This document shows positions 1 through 11,589 of a stretch of DNA of 64,000 bases, one piece after another (positions within the stretch are counted from its first letter, which is position 1; the number at the start of each line of letters is the position of its first letter). Position numbers and translations under genes: made by a program. This stretch comes from Sodiomyces alkalinus F11. Taxonomy: Eukaryota; Ascomycota; Sordariomycetes; Glomerellales; Plectosphaerellaceae. Below the pieces are notes generated by a model that saw only the letters and a list, made by a program, of their open reading frames with translations, had not been told where the DNA came from and did not search any database. Where the stretch lies: contig NW_021167079.1 in assembly GCF_003711515.1 (NCBI RefSeq), positions 7,062,385-7,126,384 on the forward strand, given 5' to 3'.

Positions 1-1
1 G

Positions 2-109
2 ACGGCCAGAAAGATCTACGAGAGATTTGGGTATAGGAAGGTTGGGTATTGCGGCTTTGATGTCGGCGGTGGTATCCAGAGGGATCGCGTCATGCTCAAG
101 GAGCTTTGA
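2..109 (+). CDS. C-terminal end of a GNAT-family N-acetyltransferase (5' part outside window)
   Basis: The window opens inside a reading frame that runs 35 codons to a TGA at 107-109. The peptide contains the segment RKIYERFGYRKVGY, followed by a hydrophobic-basic end (DRVMLKEL). An 'A-x-x-x-Y-x-x-x-G-F/Y-x-x-x-G' segment close to the C-terminus is the usual last helix-strand of GNAT acetyltransferases, which move the acetyl group of acetyl-CoA to an amine. The acetyl-CoA binding loop and substrate site lie upstream and cannot be seen, so the substrate is unknown. The family call rests on this short stretch only. Confidence 0.55.
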   Translation, partial: TARKIYERFGYRKVGYCGFDVGGGIQRDRVMLKEL

Positions 110-779
110 GGCGCCGTCTTCAAGGGACCAAGCGGGTGGTTTTCTTCTCTGTTCTTGAGTTTGGACATGCTTTTCTCGACAAGCATCCTGATGGTATGGT
201 GTATGGATTCTGATGTTACACATAGTGCATCAGCAGAGCGTCGGCATGGTGGCAGGTCATTGTAAAAGAGGTCCCCATAGCCGTTCTTTCTTTGTCATAT
301 CTTGATAGTTGATTGATTTATCAATACTTGGTCCTTCGGACTCCAGTTTCAGTGTTGGTAACCAGTGATTTAATTCCCATTAGTTTCAGTAGGATCTGTA
401 TCCAGACGTAGTGTAAGGTACAAAAAGGAGGTCAAAGGGGGAGTGATGTGGAAAAGGGGAGGAAGTACAATTCCTCAGGTGTGGCTGGTGATGTCCCACT
501 AATATCTCCGCTCTAATATGCTCACTGATAACGGGTCTTTGCGATAAGGTAAGGTAGCGTTCGTTCAGGTGGTCCGGTACGTACCTAGAGCTAAGTTCCA
601 TCAGTACCTTACCATCCATACCTCAGACAAAATCTCCATATTCGCGACACTGGTGTCTTCTAGCTTCATGCGTCGGGCCTTCCCCCGCCCTAGGTGCGCC
701 CCCGAAGCTTCATTTCCCTTTTAAACAACCTCATGCAGCCCTGTCTACCATCTGGCTCAGAGATGCCTCCAGAGACATC
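110..779. other. Intergenic region between the GNAT gene and the FHIP gene
   Basis: About 670 bp without a convincing coding segment. It should hold the 3' UTR and poly(A) region of the GNAT gene and the promoter and leader of the FHIP-like gene. I saw no RNA gene or notable repeat. Confidence 0.5.
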
Positions 780-3700
780 ATGGACTTTGTAAGTCCGTTC
801 TGAAGAGGTCCTTTTGGCCATCCGCCCCGTTGGACCACGTATCTAACATCAGTCTTCTTTTCCAGTGGACGCGCCTCCTAGGCACATCGCTTTCGTCGGG
901 CAACTCGAGGAGAGATGATGCGAAGAACCCGGCCAAGCGGCTTCACCGCTTCGATAAGGAATTCAACCATGTACTGGTATGCAGATGCGTTCTTCCCCGA
1001 ACCTACAACTACGAGGGTCACCTAGGCCACCTGGCTGGGGAGAGACGAGACGGCATGTTCGTACTGACTCGAAACGCCTCAGCATTTGTGGAGGACCGCG
1101 TCGAACCTCGCCCAAGACGACGATCGTGCCGAAGCCATCGAAATACGTCTTCACGAACTCACCAACATCTTAAGCGACGAAGCGCGGAAACCTCTACCCC
1201 ATCCTTGCATCCAATACGCCGCCAAGAAGCAAATATACGTCCCCATCGGCAAGATCGCGACCACCTCGTACAATGAATGGATTATCAAGGAGACCGTCAA
1301 TCTTTTCGCTACCCTCGTTGAGACAGACGAGGAGTCTTTCGTCTCCACTCCTAGTTTCTCGGCGAGCGTGACCAACTTCCTCGTCCGCATCACCGGGCTC
1401 AACAGCATACGCCTTGGCTCGGACACAGAAGCCGAGGTAGTTGAGCTCGCCTTCAGCATTACGACGAAGATCCGCATGGATCGCTCTATCCTCCCGGCAT
1501 GGTTCGAGCCCCAGCGAGATCGCGACGACGGACGCACAGATCCTCAATCGACGGCCCAGGACAAGCGCAAGAACTTTGTCGGCCGTACCCAGAAGCAAGA
1601 CTTCCCCCTTTTCTACATCCTGATGGACTACATTCACCAAGAGGGCAAAGTCGGCGATTTTGCTCGCACCGGTCTCCTATACATCATCGAGGCTGCCGCA
1701 AGCTCCGAGTCACTCGAACAATGGATCGTCGAAAGCGATCTCTCCACCCTCATGGCCACCGGCCTGGGAGCTTTATACAGCCAGCTAAGCCGCAAGCTCG
1801 TCATCGACCATCTTCCCCACGATCTTCCTCCCGTTCTCGCCCTCTCCGACTACCAACATCCCGTCTCTAACCAGGAGATTGTCAGCTCCTGCTCTGCCGA
1901 GTTTCAACTACACCTGCAGACCTTCCTTTCCCACCTTCTCTTCTGGCAGGATGTATTGGAGCATTGCAAGTCTGTCGAGATCAAGCAGACACTCCTCGAG
2001 CATTTCCAGGTTATCTTCCTGCAGCAGCTGTTGTAGGTACCCCCCTCTGCACGATCCACCACTTGGCCCCGAAGGCCTACTCGGAGCCGCTGACAAGTTT
2101 AGGTATCCCTCGCTTCTCGAATCGTCTGATATAGATGGCGGCTCCTCCGTGGCGGTTCTGACCTATTTGCGACGGATTCTCGAGTCCCTAGATCACCCTG
2201 ATATGGTCCATCTCATTCTTCATTACCTCCTCGGACTCTCAGACCGCACCCCGCCTGATTCGGCGGACGATAAGACGACAATAAGCGATGCCCGCAAGCG
2301 CAAGTCGATGGACCTTGCCTCGATGCTGGCTCAGACCCAGTCGGACTTGACGGCGACGCCTCTCTTGTTTAACCTCGTTGACCTGATTCTTGCCTGTCTA
2401 CGGTCACAAAACCAACAAACCATCCACGTCACCCTGCAGCTCGTATCGGCCATTCTCAAAAGGCATCACCGCTACGCCGTCATGACCATTTTGCGGACAG
2501 AGGGCGTTGTGGGAGAAAGAGCGCATCGGACGGTGGGCGCGCATGAGCAAGAAGTTGACTTTTTCGTCAATCTGGTGGGCTGCATTGGCGGCCGTGACAA
2601 CTTCGACGAGGTGTATGAAAACATTTTGAAAGACACTATGGCCCGGTTAGAGAGCCACCCCTGTTCGTTAAAATTGGTCGCACCCAGGCTCTCCATCCAC
2701 AACCACCAGCTGCCGGCCATTCCCGACGGTTTGCCGGGTGCTCCCCGCAGCGTCCGTGAGCACACGTTACGTCCGGATGACCCGCTGCTAAACACTCTGC
2801 TGGACCTGTTGGAGACGTTCTTCCTGAACCCCGTCGATACCAACCTGTCGCTCACGGAGACGATTGTGAACTTGGCCACTTGTGGGTACATGACCGTGGA
2901 AGGTTGGCTTCTCCGAAATCCGCAAAAATATACATATGATGAGCAACCCGCCGACTCCACCTCTCCGACGAGTCCAACCCCCACTTCCCCCGGGGGCTCA
3001 CCCGTTGACGCCGAGTTCTCGTCAGCGGCCGAGCTGCAAAAGATCCAGGCAATCAAGGACTGCCAAAGACGACCGATATGGGCACCGCCGACCTTGCCGC
3101 GTTTCCTGACCCTTCTACAGAAGCTCTGCAACCAGGTATCAGAGTATCGCGGATGCATCCCCCGGTTTGACGATCTTCTTCAGCAGCGACGAGAGGCGTT
3201 TCATACAACCGACGCAGCGCAAGTGCCAGCGACGCCGCGCCCGAATCGTAAACCGACTCCTCACCAACAAGGGTCGACTCTCACGCCCGACGGGGCGAGC
3301 CCCGATGCGCTTTCGCGCAGCGCGTCGCCGGCGCGACCCTCGGGCATCGAGGGATTCGCACAGCGTCTCCTGTCCGATCTCGGCACCCCTGGCCGGGGGA
3401 CCAACAGTCCCCGCGGTGCCAAAGAGCAGCAGCACCACCGTGGATCCGGCGCCGCAAGCCCGACTCCCGGGGCCGGATCTCTGGCTGGCGGGGGGAGTCA
3501 CGGCGTTGCCACCCCGACGGGACGACCGACGCCCCCGCCCAAGGATTACCCGCCTCACGTGTACGAAGGTCCGGCGAAAGGCGGGGAACGGATGCGTAGC
3601 ATATCGCCCGGCAGCGGCAGCATGAGGATCGCGACGCAGGAGGATGTGGTCGCGAATCAGATGGCTGCGTTCACTGTCGTGGATCAGAGTATCCTGTCGA

Positions 3701-4089
3701 GGCGGGTGGGGATCCCGCATAATGTGGAAGCGATACCGCTGAGACTGGAGCGGGAGCAGCAGCAGACGTCGGGGGCGGAGCAGGCGACACCGCATATCCC
3801 GCCTCCCAAGGATGATGATCCGCAAGAAGACGATGTGGGGGGTGAGGAGGAGGAAGCTGAGAGCGGAGAAGGCGAGGACGGTATGACGCGGGATAAGGAT
3901 GGTGAGCTAGGGGAGTCGGCCGAAGACGGCGAGCGAGACGAGGAAGGGGAGGAAGGGGAGGAGACGGCGCGGATGGCATCCGTGTCGCATGTCATCACTA
4001 ATGTTCTCATATTCCAGAGCTTCTTGTTGGAGCTGGCGGCTCTGGTGCAGGTGAGGGCCAGCTTATTCGACGAGGTGCGGTTCGTCTAG
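780..4089 (+). CDS. FHIP-family protein (FTS and Hook-interacting protein; RAI16-like)
   Basis: Four exons are inferred: 780-788, 866-976, 1083-2032 and 2103-4089, encoding 1018 residues. The splice sites are GTAAGT...CAG, GTATGC...CAG and GTAGGT...TAG. The first exon holds only Met-Asp-Phe. Joining it to exon 2 gives MDFWTRLLG, the start typical of fungal RAI16-like/FHIP proteins, and this decides the start. A helical N-terminal half follows (for example YNEWIIKETVNLFATLVE around residues 110-127). The C-terminal third is disordered, rich in Pro/Ser then Glu/Asp. The protein ends in a conserved hydrophobic block, ITNVLIFQSFLLELAALVQV...LFDEVRF. In Aspergillus nidulans the family member FhipA works with HookA and FTS to link dynein to early endosomes, so a cytoplasmic adaptor role is expected. 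That role is taken from the family and is not visible in this sequence. Confidence 0.88.
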
Positions 4090-4826
4090 GATTTGGTGTG
4101 GCTTCGTCTCGCTGCCCCATGAGAGGACCGAGTGTTTCTTCTGGAAACATCATTTCACAGCACACACTCTTGTTCATTTGTACGGGTTCAGGGGCGGAGG
4201 TGGATCATATATTCAGTTTTAGGGCATCAGCGTAGGATTGGCATTCCCCTTCTTGCATTTATAGAGGGAGTGGGCTCGGAGACGGGATGCTCTGGCTCTG
4301 CACGTTAGACCGACTAGTTGTTGTAGTTATTCAAAACAGCCTCCTTGAGGTGAGGCATTCGCTTCTTGACTGTCGGATGGCGATGTCGATCGTTGACTAC
4401 GGGGTATGTAGAAGTGAACCGTACATGAATGTCTGAAGTGCGGGATCATGGACATGGACACAGGGGTGGTTGAGGGCTGATACCTTAGGTAAGCTGATAC
4501 CTTGGGTAATCACGTGACGACCGTGGCTGAGCTGATAATGAAACCCGTAGATTGTCAGTGACGTCGTGATTGCGCTCTCAACACGAAATCGGTCCGTACT
4601 ACACTACACCAACAACAATTGACGGCGTGCAACGTACATCATTCCCCCTCAGTTCCTCTACGAACGAAGCTGGAGACGGATGAAGCTCGAACAATAAAAC
4701 ACCCAGACGATACCACCGTTCCCATCGACCAGCGTCGTCATCAACTTTCAAAGTCACGAACCGGTCAGCAAGCCATTCGGCGTCCCTTTATCGCCAGTCA
4801 CGCTCTACTCTCCGCCTCATCACGTC
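4090..4826. other. Intergenic region upstream of the promethin-like gene
   Basis: About 740 bp without a gene. It contains a palindromic TACCTTAGGTA element at 4481-4491, with a related TACCTTGGGTA about 10 bp downstream. The last 200 bp is pyrimidine- and CA-rich and is likely the promoter and leader of the next gene. Confidence 0.45.
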
Positions 4827-5480
4827 ATGGCGCCCACGTCATATAACAAGCAGAACGCCGAGGACGATGCTCGCGGTATCCGTGCCTTCAGCCGCCGCCA
4901 GCTCGACCGCGTCATCAGCCCCTCCACGCGCCAGAACCTCTACGCCGCGACGCTCGACTTTGCTCAAGAGCGTCCTCTCTTCTTCGTACGTACTACGCCT
5001 TTCTCCTCCCCTTCCCTCTTTCTGAGTCGACGGATTTCAAAAGACTGGTGGGACTGTCCAACGCTAACAAAGCCCGGGGAACACGGCAACTCATAGGCCT
5101 TCCTTCTCTTCCAACTTCTCTTCTCCTTCCTCCCTCTCGTAACCTTCGCCGTCTTTGCGCTCTCGCTCGCGACCCTGGCCCTCGGCGCCGCTATCGTATT
5201 CTCGCTCTTCTGGATCGGCATCGCCCTGCTTGTCCTCGTGCCCACCCTGTTCCTGACCTCGTCCATCGGGCTTCTTGTCTGGGTCTGGGCTGCAGGGAGT
5301 TTCGTGGTCGCTAAGAGGCTTTGGGCGCTCGCGTCACATTCTCCTGCCGATCACGGCTACGACGGGGCGTTCATGAAGGGGACGAATGAGAAGATTGGGG
5401 CCAATGGAAACAAGGAGGCAGGCGAGAAGAATGGGGAGAAGTCTTCGGCGGTTGTCGTGAAGGAGGAGGAAGAGGACTGA
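4827..5480 (+). CDS. LDAF1/promethin-like lipid-droplet membrane protein
   Basis: Two exons, 4827-4985 and 5097-5480, encode 180 residues. The 111-bp intron has a GTACGT donor and a TAG acceptor. Residues 1-53 are hydrophilic (SPSTRQNLYAATLDFAQERP). Residues 54 to about 128 form an almost unbroken hydrophobic block, consistent with two to four short membrane segments or a hairpin. The last 50 residues are charged (Lys/Glu-rich tail ending in EEEED). This layout matches the promethin/LDAF1 family, whose members act with seipin at ER sites of lipid-droplet formation; yeast relatives include Ldo16/Ldo45. The family call comes from layout and residue pattern, not a catalytic motif. A different small multi-pass membrane protein remains possible. 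The start codon has the context CACGTCATGG. Confidence 0.65.
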
Positions 5481-6389
5481 CTCTTGAAGAAATGAGGTTT
5501 TAAATTTCTTTCGTCCCCCTCCCTTCTTTTACCTACATCCTCGGGAGACACGGATTGGCGATGTTCGGACATGGGCGGATGAGCATGCAAAAGCGGTCAT
5601 CGGACTAAAACGACAGTATGGATAATCTCGACGACAGAATGAATGATTATTGGGGGTTTTTCTTTCTGATTCTGGTACAGTTATGGGGGAATCTCGGGAT
5701 ACAGCAAGAACTTATGTGTAAACACGAAGGTTCGGGAATGGGTTAGGAGTTGTGGATTAGGTATTACTTTTCCTTAGCTTCAACCTGCATGACTTTGACC
5801 ACCAATTTGCTCAGTTTCGCGGTCGTAATCGGCATCATTTTGGAAGCGACGCGTCGTATGAACTTCCTAGTCGAGAATATAAGTTGTGAGATATGGTCAC
5901 CGTATAGCACCTAGGTAGACAGCAAGACGATGGCAATGTCAAATGGACGCGAACTGGTAAGTGGGTGGACATTTACTAATCTCTAGATCGGGAATAGCTG
6001 CCGATGCAAGAGGTCGATCATCCCGCGGTGTGGGGACGGTGACACACCGACAGCCACCAAGAACAGACAGGATTGCTCAGCGGGTATACATATCGAAGCG
6101 CGAAGGAAGCTTAAGGTTCAGTTGTGTCTCGTTCACCTCCTCTTCAAATCTACCTTCTTTTTAATAAGACGAAGAAAATACCATTCCAGGCTATTCTGCT
6201 CCTATTCATGGGCGACTCAGAGCCGGGCCTGTCTATCTCCTTGCATTGCATGGCGGCCTGTTGGGACATGTTCTCAGGTGGTATCACGAAACTCAAGACG
6301 GTAGCGGCCTAGTCTCCCCATGTTTGTACCTCGTCTTTCATAATCTCTCAGAGTCTTCAATATCTCGCCGCATTCATATTTTCCGACTT
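5481..6389. other. Convergent intergenic region (3' ends of two genes)
   Basis: About 900 bp between the 3' ends of the promethin-like gene (+) and the WW-domain gene (-). Only short random reading frames are present. No RNA gene or transposon remnant was recognised. Confidence 0.5.
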
Positions 6390-7870
6390 CTAATCATACT
6401 CATCATCGTTTTCGTCGGAATCCTCGTTATGTGACTCCTCCTCTTCCTCCTCATCGCTGCTGCTTTCTGATTCCTCATCGGCAATTTCCTCCTCTGGTTC
6501 CGCTTCTGGCTCCTCCTCCTCCTCTTCAGAGTCATCGCTACTGGATGAACTGCTTGAGCTTGAGCTTGCCTCCTCAACGTCGCCACCTCCGTCTTCCTCA
6601 TCCTCGTCCTCTTCTAGCTCGGGTTCGGGTTCGGGTTCGGGTTCGGGCTCCGGCTCCGGCTCAGATTCCACCTCCGCATATTGCGACGCGAACCCGCGAT
6701 CCTCTGCATAGCCCTCTTCGAAGTTGCGGTCCTGTGTGGAAGCCTCGGCGTCTCCCTCGTCCTCATCATCGGATGCTGAATAGTATTAGCGGACCTGAGA
6801 TGACCTCTCCAAACAAGGGTAAAATGTGCAAGAAAGGAAATGATGGGAGTCTGGGACTCGGCGAAAAGAAAAGACGAGGAGTTGAAAGAAATCGATGGGC
6901 AAAGAGAACGTACCAAGGGCGTTCGCAAGCAGCACACCGCCTAGTGCACCGACGGCAAGACCTCCCGCTGCGCCCAGCAGGACCTTTCCATACTTTCCAC
7001 TCTTCTTCTTCTGCTTCTCCACCTCCCCAGTATCATCATATCCGTAGGCCCTGTATTGGCCCTGTCCATACGCGCTTTCGTGTCCCCGATACTGGTCATA
7101 TCCATAGTGCGGGCCACCGCCGTGTCCGTAGTGGCCCTGTCCGCCCGTATTCTGTCGGCTCTGCTGAGCTTGGGAGGAATGATCCCAGTAGCCCCGCGAC
7201 TCGCCGGTCGGGTAGCCACCATGACCCCTTTCCTGGTCCTCTTCTCCCGTGGCAGCCGGTCGTTGTCCTTCGTCATTCGGGTACGCATCGTACGCCGACC
7301 GGATAGGGCGTTGCCACTGCGACAGACCGGTCACTTTGTTGACAAAGTACCACTCGCCGTGCCGGTCATCGAAGCGCGCGAGCCAGCCTTCGGGGACTGG
7401 CGGCTCGTCGGACGGGTGCTTTCTTCTCTCGTCCTCTTCGTCGCCGCCGTCGTCGTCGTCGTCTACCAGGCTGTCCTCATCGTCGCCGTAGCGTCTTCCC
7501 GGCCCGGCGGCATTTGAGGCGTCGGGTGCTGCACCGGTGCGGGTGGGGTCGCTGGTGGAGTAGTCCGGGTGTGATTGTTGGTATTCTTCCTCTCCGTCTT
7601 GCGGACCGCCTGTATATCCCTTAGGAGGGGCGCCAGAGTAACCGCTGCCGTAGGAGTCGTCTTGCGTGTATCCGTAGTCCTTGTGGCCTGGTCTTTGTTA
7701 ATCAGGACTCACTTGATCTTCCTGTCAACAACAGGACATGGGATGGGAAACGGAAATGTAAAGGAGTGTAGTGGAACATGTCGCTGACCTTGTATGGGCT
7801 CATCAGGGTCGTCGGGAATATTGAAGAGGCCTAGCTTGGTGGCTAGCCGGCTCACGTCTAGGAAAGACAT
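6390..7870 (-). CDS. WW-domain protein with glycine-zipper segment and acidic tail (Wwm1-like)
   Basis: Three exons on the minus strand, 7789-7870, 6914-7687 and 6390-6775, encode 413 residues. Introns have GTCAGC...CAG and GTACGT...CAG ends. A WW domain spans roughly residues 123-155, starting PPVPEGW and ending SQWQRP; the two signature tryptophans are W129 and W152. WW domains bind proline-rich ligands. A Tyr/Gly/Gln-rich low-complexity stretch follows. Next is a Gly/Ala-rich hydrophobic segment near residues 275-300 (KVLLGAAGGLAVGALGG), which looks like a glycine zipper or membrane-associated helix. The last 95 residues are almost only Glu, Asp, Ser and Pro, including an (EP)n run. Yeast Wwm1, which interacts with the metacaspase, has a comparable WW plus low-complexity layout. 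Equating the two is an inference. Confidence 0.75.
6618..6661. repeat. Short in-frame repeat encoding Glu-Pro dipeptides
   Basis: A TTCGGG/TCCGGC hexamer run (plus-strand view) lies inside the last exon of the WW-domain gene. On the minus strand it encodes the (EP)n run. Such in-frame hexamer arrays expand and contract by slippage without breaking the frame. Confidence 0.7.
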
Positions 7871-9116
7871 GGCAGGTTGCGGTGAATAGGGGACGCGGGT
7901 GGCAGGCCGATAGGATGTAAAGCAGGCGTGTAACGTTGAGAGAAAACTGGTGGAGTGATTTCAGAATCGTCCGTGCCGGGCAGGTGGTGCATCACTGCAG
8001 CCTGCACACGGGAGTTGGGAGTTGGGAGTGTTTGATCACGGCGGCGGCGGGAGAGGATAAAGATGGTTGAGGCTCACCGCTCACCGCTGACAGGTATGGC
8101 GGGGTAATCGGGATTCAGGAGGTCAGGCAGAAACTGGATGGGCATTGGAGGCCTGCAGAAATGTTTTGATAGGAAAGGCCAACCGAGGGCTTTTTCTGTC
8201 TGCAGGCAGGTGGACCAGATATGCAGATAGATGCAGTGTTACTTCACGTGTCGCTGCAGGGAAGCGCCGATTTTGGTCTCGAGTGGCTACCTGGGCCCTG
8301 CAGATCCAAGCCCCTGATTTGGACTCTACGCCACAGAAATGCATTTGAAAACTTTTAATCAAGCCAAATAAAAGGGATGAGCATGATGATATGTCTTTTG
8401 GAGCAAGTATAATGTAAGTGGCCATTAATTATGAGTGTGACCAAGACTAGAGTGTAGTCTAGAAGCTCAGTACCTACAGTTGTTGAGTACCTTATAGTCT
8501 GAAAGCCATATAAGTGCGACTCAAGAGTTCAAATCGCTCAGTGATAAGCAGGGGTTAGATAAGCCTTTTGAACATGGTTAAGACGCAAGTTGAGTACCTT
8601 TCGGATAAGTTCCGAAGATCGCCGGTTACAATATGACGAAGCCTAATCGACTCATAATCGGCAGAGCCCATCACCTCGCGGGAGAAACCAGGGTTGTTGT
8701 GGCATGAAACTCTCTATTAGACGCCGTGTTAGCCCCTACATCGGTAGCCGCCGTGAAAGTTCTGAAGCAACGGAAGCATTAGCAAGTCCGAGCTGATTAA
8801 TTAGTTCTAAAGTGATACTTTTCGCTGTCCCTCTATCATGACAGATAGATTCCAGTACAACTTTTCCGTGTACTTCACACGCAGTGATGCGACCCTCTAA
8901 TATATGACAGGAAATAAGCGACGAAGAAAACAAAGCGGAAGGGATATGTGGCGCCCAGCCCGGGAAGAAAAGAAGAAAGTAAGAAAGCATTATGAGGGTA
9001 TATAAGAATAAAAAGCATAGGTATAAATGGGTATTTCTTTTGCAAGGGGACTGATGTGAGCGTTTGGTTTGGGCATTCCAAAGGTAAAAAGTGGTGATGC
9101 AGGGAAAAGTGAGGTG
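7871..9116. other. Intergenic region between two minus-strand genes
   Basis: About 1.25 kb. The left part should hold the promoter of the WW-domain gene. The right part is the 3' flank of the two-repeat protein gene. Short frames exist on both strands, but none has family motifs, splice structure or codon bias. A GTTCAAATC string near 8529 resembles a tRNA B-box but has no tRNA around it. Confidence 0.45.
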
Positions 9117-10656
9117 CTAATTCACGGTCTTCTTGCGTATAAACGGTCGCGAGATGGGCCGGGCGCTGACAACACGGCCATACTCATCCTCAACAGGCAC
9201 GGGCCCAAGGGGACCGACGTAAATGTTCATAATGTCGGTGGTGTTCATGCCAGCGGGGTGAATCGACTCCATCTCCAGCCGCATCTTCGACTTGGGACGG
9301 CCGTCCCTGAGGCGTCGCTTCTCGAAGAAGACGTAGGCGCCGTAGTAGACGCAGGACGTGTTCCCCGCGGTGGCGCCCTTCTTGGCGAGGAAGTCGTGCA
9401 GCTGCTTGGACTGGATCTTGCGCGGGGCGGGGAAGCTCTTGGCGATGGCGCGGAGGAAGTCGACCTGGCGGATGCCCGGGCGGCGGAGCAGGGCGTGGAT
9501 GTGGCGGCGCACCTCGTCGCACGTGTCGTGGACGCGGACGGCGCCCTCCGGCTCGCCCGGGAGGATGATCCCGGAGACGTCCAGGTCGTCGTCCAGGTCC
9601 TCGTCGCGCCGGGCCCGCTTGGCCGGCGTGGGCTGGTGGAGGCCCTGCAGCTCGCGTTTGCGGAAGAAGCGGCAGGCGCCGTAGTAGACGTCGCTCCCCA
9701 CGCCGGCTTCGGGCCCGCTCTGCTTCATGAACCGCTGGTACGACGCCGCGGAGCAGTTGATGGTGGCTTGGAACTCGCCTACCCGCATGGTGCCTGACTG
9801 GATGATGTTGCGGATCCGGACGCGGATCTGGTCGCAGGATTCCCAGCCGAGCGTGTCGTTGAGGCGAGGGTCGTCGTCGTAGACGTAAAGGTGAGGGTGG
9901 CCTGTGATGGTGGCTGTGGCTGTGGCTGTGGCTGTGGCTGTGGTTGTGGTTCTGGTTGTGGTTGTGGTTGTGTGTTCTTCGAAGACGTCCGATTTGCGTT
10001 TCCTCGACGTGGTTGTTGTCAAAGGGGCATATGTGTAGGTTGTTGACGTCGGAGGAGAGGTGGGCGTTGGAGTGTAGTAGGGTGTCGTCGGAGTACAGGT
10101 GGTCGTGCCCGGAGTGTAGGCGGCGGCAGTGCTTGTCGGGGTTACGTTGGTGGAGTAGGGACTTGCGCCGGGAGGATGAAGAACTGGTCTACAGAGTATC
10201 GACGGGAGAGGTGGAGGAGGTACAGTCCTGGAGGAAGTCTTGATGGCGTGGACGGGACGATTCTCATTTCCTGAGGGTTCGAGCAGAGAGGCCTGCAAAA
10301 TTTCAGAGACAACTTCTCATTAGCAGGATTTTCAACGGATGCCAAGGCCCCGGGGGGGAGTGACGAGGGACGAGGAGTAACGGGACCGTACAATGCTCAA
10401 CAGCGTGGTGGCTTGAGGGAGAGGTTTTGGACCAAGAGTATTGGGATGGCTGGGGGCTGGGGGTTGCGTGTCCGTCTCCCAAGGTCTCCAGGACCGCATT
10501 GGAGGACGGCTGCAGAACCGGAGGACCGAGATGGTGGTGAGTGGTGCGGGCTAGGGCGGATGACGGTCAAGCCGAAGCGTCGTGAAGCGAATTTTTTTGG
10601 GCAGGGTCCCGTGATCGTGATGTAGAAAGACAGCAATGATAGAACGGAATTACCAT
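9117..10656 (-). CDS. Protein with two copies of a fungal domain of unknown function (possibly DUF7726)
   Basis: The coding body is 9117-10292 and has no in-frame ATG near its 5' end; its first codons follow a TTTTGCAG acceptor. The most economical model takes the start codon from 10654-10656, where ATG is followed directly by GTAATT. This gives a 361-bp intron (10293-10653) and a 392-residue protein, M|ASLLEPSG. Residues 50-130 are Thr/Pro/Ala-rich low complexity. Two related blocks of about 65-75 residues follow, at about 154-218 and 259-332. Each starts with Cys-Asp and ends with YYGAxxFFxKRxL. A basic-acidic linker (KRARRDEDLDDD) separates them, and a SRKRK patch precedes the first. The layout suggests a nuclear, possibly nucleic-acid-binding protein. 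No function is established from the sequence. The DUF name is from memory and should be checked. Confidence 0.65.
9905..9974. repeat. In-frame GTGGCT/GTGGTT repeat encoding a Thr/Ala run
   Basis: Tandem hexamers (GTGGCT, then GTGGTT variants, plus-strand view) lie inside the two-repeat protein gene. On the minus strand they encode alternating Ala-Thr and then a poly-Thr tract. Confidence 0.7.
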
Positions 10657-11589
10657 CAAGGACGACGGTTTGACAAATACTGAAGCATCAATAAGACGGG
10701 CGTCGGTATTCCTAGACGTTGGGGGCGAGATCGACAAAGCAGTGCAGTGTAGGAATAGTCTCACGTAGGTGTCTCGGCAGTTGGTGATGGAGTCTGTCGA
10801 GATATTTGGTCCCTAGACTGGGGGGCGGTGTTTTATGTGTATGCTTCTCCACCCTACTAGCACACTTTTGGCTGTAATGACCTCAAATTGGGTATTTTCA
10901 GTATTTTCAGTCCATGTGATTTTTTTTCTAGACCGTATTTGTGGTCAAATCGGTGCTGTATAAGGGGTATAATGGAGGCATAATGTCGAGTATGGACGCT
11001 TAATATCCAGTACCGAACCCCCTGTCCGTCCCTGCATAATTAGGTGAACCGGTCAAGCACACATGACACCTGCCGTGTAAGTGTACCTGTACGGCGCATG
11101 TAGGTATCCGTACTCGGTAGGAACGAGTCTACCATGGTTCACAGTTTGTACATGTACATTGAGAGCCGTTAGTAAGGTAGTGTACACCGTTATGGCACAA
11201 CTGCTGGATCGGAGCCAGAACTGTCGGCTCGTCACGCGACTCGACCAACCAAACGGTCTTTCATCGTGGACCTCAAGTCCAAATAAGTCTAGCGCAATAT
11301 GCGGGGCCGATCGCTTCTCAGTTGCGTACCTTAGGTAATTACTCAGGTACTCCATGTCGCTTATCAGCTCTATCGCTTCCTGTTTGCCCCTGGGTAGCTG
11401 TTTCCGCAACAACGGAGCTTCGGAGCTTCCTTCGTTCCTGCTTTCGAGTCATGCCGTCGTCTCCCAAGACTCACCCCTCCCTCGAGTCCCTGACATCGTC
11501 GTCTTCTTCTTCTCATCCTCCTCTTATTCATCCTTCACGCTTTCTGTCATCTTTCCTCTCAATTCCTCGAGGGACGCCCCATTCTCGTC
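10657..11589. other. Divergent promoter region
   Basis: About 930 bp between the divergently oriented two-repeat protein gene (-) and the aminopeptidase gene (+). It contains a TACCTTAGGTA palindrome at 11327-11337 and several GTAC-rich stretches. No gene is supported. Confidence 0.45.
11489..11580 (+). promoter_or_regulatory. Pyrimidine-rich leader of the aminopeptidase gene
   Basis: A CT-dominated stretch ends within about 10 bp of the start codon at 11590. Pyrimidine tracts next to the transcription start are common in filamentous-fungal promoters. No mapped start site is available, so the exact role is inferred. Confidence 0.35.

Noticed and set aside
8521..8545. GTTCAAATC string resembling a tRNA B-box
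   Set aside because: No matching A-box or cloverleaf could be drawn around it.
9069..9797. A 242-codon plus-strand frame opposite the two-repeat protein gene
   Set aside because: Ala/Val/Gly/Asp-rich composition typical of antisense translation of a GC-rich gene.
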